The position numbers and the translations under genes are program-made. The notes under the pieces were generated by a model. The model was not told the origin of the DNA, ran no database searches, and saw only the letters and a list, made by a program, of their open reading frames with translations. Below are positions 58,909 through 64,000 of a DNA stretch of 64,000 nt, one piece after another. The stretch comes from Heterodera schachtii. Lineage: Eukaryota > Nematoda > Chromadorea > Rhabditida > Heteroderidae. Location of the stretch: the NCBI GenBank assembly GCA_023374025.1, contig SIJG01000016.1:124001-188000 (forward strand), read 5' to 3'. Position 1 is the stretch's first letter. Each line of letters starts with the position of its first letter.

Positions 58909-59062
58909 GTTTAGCGGAAGCGGTCGACGCATCTTCTCAACTCTCACATTAATGTTCCGTGCCATGCTTCGTGCCATAAGATCCAAGCCGCAATGCTTTG
59001 TTGAGGGGGCCTTGTTTGAAGAATGGCCGCATACCAAAAGTTTTTTAAGATATTTTTTTTTG
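58909..59062 (-). CDS. Possible internal exon, minus strand
   Basis: Between an AATTTTAG acceptor (59063-59064) and a strong GTAAGC donor (58907-58908) the minus strand is open and GC-richer than the flanks. It reads KKYLKKLLVCGHSSNKAPS, HCGLDLMARSMARNINV and RVEKMRRPLPLN. It may belong to the same gene as 56017-57708. The plus strand is also open here, so the call is tentative. Confidence 0.35.
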
Positions 59063-59159
59063 CTAAAATTAAATCCAAGCAATTGGTTAGTATTAGAAGA
59101 GGCTTGGTCGGTTTTTTTCGTTTCAGCCTTCGGATTTCCGATTGCCGAAAATTTTTGAG

Positions 59160-60400
59160 GGTTTAGCGCCCATCTCTGTTAGGAATGCCTTTAATTAGCA
59201 TCTTTAACTGTGTAATTCTTGTTCAGCGACCTTAAAACCCCCGCAGATCGTTTTAAAAATCATCGATTAGCCCTTGATTTCCCGTGTTCGACAAAAAACT
59301 TTTGGGGAATAAAAACGAGCCGGGTCAAAAACGAGACGGGGCAAAAAAGATTTGCTTTGAAAATAGTCTTATAATTGTTCATGGGCCATTACGTGAAAAA
59401 TTTGGAATTTTTAATAAAACCATTTGTTAAAATTGAGAAATTTCAAAAATCTCTCCAATTTGAACTTTTGGTGCCTTTTTTGGCTTTTTTTTTTGCGATT
59501 TTGTTTGTTGCCTTTTTTAACGTTTCATGCCTTTTTAAGGAATTTTTAAAGATTTTGCAACTTTTCTTATCATATTTCTTACAATATCCAAAAAAAAATT
59601 TACAGGGCGGCGCCTATGGGCATCGTCGGGCCTCCTGTTTGCCTTGATTTTGAAATTTAGCCCCAAAACGGATAGAATTTGTCATTTTTTGGCGCTAAAC
59701 CGCTAAAAATTCCTGTTTTTTCGGGCCGGTGTTGAAATTTTTAATATATAACATTGAAGAAAAAAAATTTTGGCCTGAAGATCAAAAAACAAAAAAGGGC
59801 TTTGGATTCCCACATCAGAAAATTTTTTTCTGGCTATGGGCCTTCCCCTAATTTTTTTTAATATTCCATAGAAATTGGAAAATTTTGACTAAGGTTCACT
59901 CTCTTAAATTTAATTTTTCTTAATACACTTTAACTATGTTGGTAGGATTCCTGACAGGGTTATGCGAAAACTACAAAAAAATAATTTTCTAAAACGAAAA
60001 TGAACGAAAACCTATATTTTTTGATTTGTCAATGGGCAAAGAAAAATTTAAGATTTTTTTGTTAATTTGATAAAAACTTTTTGTCAAAAAGTGTTTTTAA
60101 AATTAAAGCGAATTTGTTGTAGCAATTTGTAAATCATTGTTTTAAATCTTATTTGCTTTTTTTAATTATTAAAGCATTACAGCGAATTATTTTGAATTGC
60201 TTTTTGCACCCAATTACAAGGGTTCTTCATCGATGAAGGGGGTAGGGTTTGTAGCGAAGTGAAAATTAGAGGAAAAAAACTGAAAAAATCGTTGGCTAAT
60301 TTCCTTGACAATTCATTAAAAATTTTTAAAAATTGTCAATTTTCGATGAATAATCTATTAAAATTCAATTTTCCCCCAACGCAGCCTAATGGCTCAGCCT
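59160..60400. other. Spacer
   Basis: AT-rich, with one hairpin-repeat copy (GGCGGCGCCTATGGGCATCG at 59607-59626). No exon supported. Confidence 0.5.
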
Positions 60401-61166
60401 GGTGCTATGTCGTTATATAAAAACCATCAAAAAGGGCGTTATATAAAAAACCATCAAATGGAAATTTGCAACAAAAAACTTCCCATAATTTTTGATAAAG
60501 TCAACCAGATTAGACATTCTTGGTATGGTTCGATAGCCCTAACATTTCTCTATTAGTTCATCTAAATTTTAGAAAATTTTGCCAACTTTGAGCAAAGTTA
60601 TGGCCAAAAGTAAACATGTGGCCTGGTTTTCGAATATTTTTGGCCATAACTTTTTTGAAACCTAACGAAATTTTTTGAAATTTTGCAGGCTAATAGAGGA
60701 CACATAGGGCTATCGAATGATATCAAGAAAATAAAAAAACTAAAAAATTTATAACGGACATTTTACAATAGACATAAAAAAATTTTGATCATCAAAAATT
60801 CTGATCAAAACACTCTCAGAACCAACAAAATTAAGAAAGCTTGATATCATTCGATAGCCCTATGTGTCCTCTATTAGCCTGCATAATTTTTAAAAATTTC
60901 GTTAGGTTTAAAAAAAGTTATGGCCAAAAATATTCGAAAACCAGGCCACATGTTTACTTTTGGCCATAACTTTGCTCAAAGTTGGCAAAATTTTCTAAAA
61001 TTTAGATGAACTAATAGAGAAATGTTAGGGCTATCGAACCATACCAAGAATGTCTAATCTGGTTGACTTTATCAAAAATTATGGGAAGTTTTTTGTTGCA
61101 AATTTCCATTTGATGGTTTTTTATATAACGCCCTTTTTGATGGTTTTTATATAACGACATAGCACC
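60401..61166. mobile_element. Near-perfect 766-bp palindromic element
   Basis: Starts GGTGCTATGTCGTTATATAA and ends with its inverted copy. Arms of about 325 bases match almost base for base: CCATCAAAAAGGGCGTTATA, GTCAACCAGATTAGACATTC, GGTTCGATAGCCCTAACATT, AGTTATGGCCAAAAGTAAAC and GGGCTATCGAATGATATCAA each recur inverted around a loop of about 110 bases near 60730-60840. No coding capacity, so a fold-back MITE. Relics lie at 4240-4450 and near 63590-63650. Confidence 0.92.
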
Positions 61167-61846
61167 CTCATCAGCCTGACCCAAAAAACATTAATTTTCC
61201 TTAAAAAGTTGGCCAAATCGCAAAAATTGGAAAAAGATCGTCGAGGAAAATTCCCGTCATTTACGGACACAAAATTTGAAGACTCGATATTTGTTGATTG
61301 TTTGCCGACATTTGAGGACCCGACATTGTCGGATCCCAAATTTCGGTTCCCCAATTCTCGAGTCCCAAATATAGGGAAATACAAAATAATAATAAAAAAA
61401 TTTAAATAATGCAACTTAATATTTTGATAATAAATGCTCCAATCTTTCAAGTTAATCCGGGATAATTGTGCTTTCACCAATCATTGCGGACAAAAATATA
61501 TTTACAAATCTTTTGAGTTATAATATCGGTGTATGATGAATAGGGTTCGAAGTTGTATGATTTTGAATATTTTTTTGCATATGCTATGAAGAAAGGGGCT
61601 CAAAAATAGCATTTCTACGTTAAAATTTTTTTATTTGGTGAATGTTTTTAGTGCATATAAATCAATATTTTGGGGTTTTTCGGGAATAAATCCTATTTCG
61701 CCATTTTTGCGTTTTTTGTTAATCTAATTGACATTTTTTGATGGTTAAAAGCTATTTTTAGCAGTTTTTAATGCATGTTTTAGTATATTTGGGAGGATTA
61801 GTGCATATTTAGCATTTTTTTTTAGTAATAAATACAACTTTGAACC
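61167..61846. repeat. Repeats next to the palindrome
   Basis: 61240-61375 contains short repeats of GACAATGTCGG/TTGGGGAACC-like words that give a Gly/Asn/Ser-rich frame on the minus strand without splice support; 61520-61700 matches the repeat at 13430-13620. Confidence 0.45.
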
Positions 61847-62905
61847 CTAATGATGATTGTTGTGATAATAAATTTTGATTAATCGGTCACTCTCAGAAAT
61901 ATTCCCCAATTTTTGTTCCATTTTCTTTTTCATTTCCTCAAAATCTTTCATATTTTGCATTTGTTTCTCTAAATTTTGCTTTTTCAATTTATTCATTATC
62001 TGCCAAATTTCTGTCCATTTTTGCATTTCCCCCATTTGAGTCAGCGCAATTTCGAGCAAATCCCTTTCAATCATTTTTAAATAATTTTGGATGTCATTTT
62101 TCATTGTTTTTTCAGATTCAGAAAGTAAAATGTTAAGCATTTGCAATATATCTTAAATTCAAAAAATTAAAATAACGCCTATGTAAAGAATGTTTTGTTT
62201 TTGAATAAATTAAAATTTTTATACCAAATTTTATGGACAAATCGTTTTGGGACTTTTTTAAGCTAAATATTTTAATATTTATTTTAGGGTTTATTTAAAT
62301 TTTCTTATATTGTGTTCAAGATTGAATTTATTTAAAATTGCAAATATTTTTTTTAACTTCACCCTAATTAATTAATTGAACAACCTTTCTCTGAATTAAA
62401 ATCGATTTTAATTGCTTTGTCAAAATTCACGTAATTCTCACCAAAGTATTTTATATATGCATCTTTTTTGTTTTCAAAGAATAAATTAAAATTTGCATCC
62501 CAATAATTTTGCTGTTAGGGTTTGGAACTTTCTAAAAGTTGAAAAATTTATTTAATTTTAAAAAATCCTTTAAAAAATTAATATTTTTGAAAAAACTCGC
62601 GTTTTCGAGTCGAAGTCCCTTAATCAAACACAATTGTTTCGTTTCCCGCAATTCCATTTCCATTTTGACAAACTTTTGAATTCCCTATAAATTAATAATT
62701 AAAATTAATTTCCATTTTTATTGTTTCTGTTGCGTTTGTCCACCTTGATTCTGTTGTTGATCACTGATCGATTCTGTGTTGTCCAATTTTTGACCAATAA
62801 TCAAACCAACATAACAATTCTCCCCTAAAAATTTAGAACTTTTTTTAGGAAATAAAAAGAAATTCCCCAATTTTGCGTTCGGGCGCTTTTAATAAAATCC
62901 CAGCA
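61847..62905 (-). CDS. SPRY-less relative of the SPRY gene's 5' exons plus coiled coil
   Basis: Reading the minus strand: an exon from about 62827 (ENCYVGLIIGQKLDN, SISDQQQ) and one near 62690-62590 (RETKQLCLIKGLRLENA) match exons 2 and 3 of the SPRY genes, as do the introns between them. Next an exon from about 62535 aligns at its start with the first SPRY exon but reads YWDANFNLFFENKKDAY and FDKAIKIDFNSEK with no further SPRY motifs, followed in phase 1 by a terminal exon to 61847 encoding a long coiled coil (MKNDIQNYLKMIERDLLE, NLEKQMQNMKDFEEMKKKME). Frame problems before the YWDAN motif mirror those of the SPRY genes. Similarity upstream stops near 62940, so exon 1 is missing. Confidence 0.6.
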
Positions 62906-62939
62906 AAGGCCGGAATTTTATATTCAAAATATACTCCAG

Positions 62940-63478
62940 AAGAATGAAAAATTCTGCGGCTAATGATTTGTTTCATCCGCAGTTACCCACTCGTCACAAT
63001 TTTTTTTCGGTCGCTTCTTGCGAAAATTTTCAAGATAATGTAACCAAATCAAAAAGATGTTATTGTAATAATAAAAAAGAGATTTTAATAGCTACAAAAA
63101 GTATAAATTCCTATTTTTTGCCAATCGTACCTGTCCCATAAATATTAAAAATTGTAAAAGATAGAAGAAATTTTTTTTATGAAAATCTGCCCCAAAAAAG
63201 CAGCACCGTGATCAGATCTTTTTTAAATGAAAAAACTGTTATTGTGTACGACTCCTATAATTTGTACTTCATTTTATTGGTTTTGAAGAACTTTAATTAT
63301 TTTTAGCATATCAAAATTTGTACCTTTAAAAAGATAAAAAACTTATAAAACCATGAGCATATATAATTAATTTAATAAATAAATTTTTGATTTTAAACTT
63401 CTTGTATAATTAGAATTTTATCGCATTATCCTCATCTGATGAGGATAGCGGATGTAGCCTAGCTGCCGGAACCCGTCA
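62940..63478. other. Spacer
   Basis: AT-rich; no exon or repeat recognised apart from scattered short words. Confidence 0.4.
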
Positions 63479-63547
63479 GTTGGGCCCTCACGTTTGGGCC
63501 CCCACGTTTGGGCCCTCACGTTTGGGCCCCACACGTTTGGGCCCCAG
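63479..63547. repeat. Tandem GTTTGGGCCC(C/T)CAC repeat
   Basis: Five copies of a 15-17 base unit, TTGGGCCCTCACG or TTGGGCCCCCACG, in a row. The core resembles the CGTTTGGGGGCCCCCAC end of the MITE at 13085. Confidence 0.85.
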
Positions 63548-64000
63548 CATGTTTTTCCACTTAAGCTTTTTTCTTTGGCATCCAAATCCAACAATCTTGG
63601 TATCATTCGAAAGCTCTTAACATGCTCTATTAGCCTTGCTAAAAAACGAAAAGTTTTTCAAGCCTGGAAAAAATTTTATTGAGAAAAAAGTTGAAAATTT
63701 CGACTTATTCGCAATTTTCATGTATAACTTTTTTGGTAATTGTCTAAGCGCAAAGCAATAGCTTAGAAAAAGCTTCTAAATATATAGATTTTTGCACAAA
63801 AATGACGAAAATATAGAGATATTCAATAATAGATTTTTCCAAAAAAAAAAAAAAACTATTGGTGTGGGTTTTTTGGGACGAATTGTCAAAATTTTCTGGA
63901 GAATAGGCACCAGGGATATTGCGAATCAGAAATTAAAACAGGAAAATAAATAAAATATGAAATACCAAAAAACACGAACACAAACGCCCTAAAAACACGA
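63548..64000. repeat. Mixed repeat relics at the right edge
   Basis: TTGGTATCATTCGAAAGC and CTCTATTAGCC near 63596-63635 resemble the 60.4-kb palindrome; the last 40 bases (AAACGCCCTAAAAACACGA) are the inverted form of the repeat at 19745-19800. Confidence 0.5.

Overview
The window reads as nuclear DNA of a nematode, most likely a plant-parasitic cyst nematode (Globodera/Heterodera group); the placement is inference. It is very AT-rich, genes are split into small exons by GT-AG introns (one GC-AG intron is clear), and recognisable products are two chemoreceptor-type seven-transmembrane proteins, a chymotrypsin-like protease, RBP-1/SPRYSEC-like SPRY genes, and two secreted Lys/Ser/Pro-rich proteins whose upstream regions carry the ATGCCA/TGGCAT motif known as the dorsal gland (DOG) box in cyst nematodes. 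No bacterial-style operon, CRISPR array, rRNA gene or intact tRNA was found.

Layout. 0-7 kb: 3' end of an unknown gene, a small single-pass membrane protein, and a nine-exon S1 protease with a recognisable catalytic triad but broken frame. 7-8 kb: a degenerate TTAGGC-like block and a minus-strand coiled-coil exon. 10-19 kb: two paralogous secreted-protein genes facing each other (10043-11748 plus; 18630-15288 minus), built of symmetrical phase-1 exons, with part of the minus-strand gene locally duplicated. 20-22.3 kb: serpentine receptor (minus). 24.7-26.6 kb: unknown membrane-anchored protein (plus). 27.3-28.5 kb: a hAT-type non-autonomous element with a matching 8-bp target duplication and a tRNA-like promoter segment inside. 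28.6-30.3 kb: AT-rich minisatellite. 30.3-31.7 kb: 3' part of an unknown gene. 33-35.2 kb: complete Str/Srd-like chemoreceptor (minus). 36.8-37.5 kb: a 660-bp TAA microsatellite. 37.9-40.6 kb: remains of a LINE and a hAT transposase.

40.6-54.3 kb is dominated by an inverted duplication: two nearly identical 5.6-kb arms around a 2.55-kb spacer, each arm carrying one SPRY gene with the same in-frame stop just before the SPRY domain. The left outer boundary cuts the hAT transposase. 54-64 kb is repeat-rich: three long palindromic transposon-like elements (56.6, 58.0 and 60.4 kb), two exons of an unidentified minus-strand gene interrupted by one of them, and a diverged SPRY-less relative of the SPRY gene's 5' exons (61.8-62.9 kb).

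The genes do not form a pathway. The common thread is an accessory, repeat-driven neighbourhood in which host-interaction-type genes (secreted repeat proteins, SPRY, protease) and sensory receptors are being duplicated, broken and invaded by small transposons. All gene models are by eye from splice signals and reading frame; no similarity search was possible.
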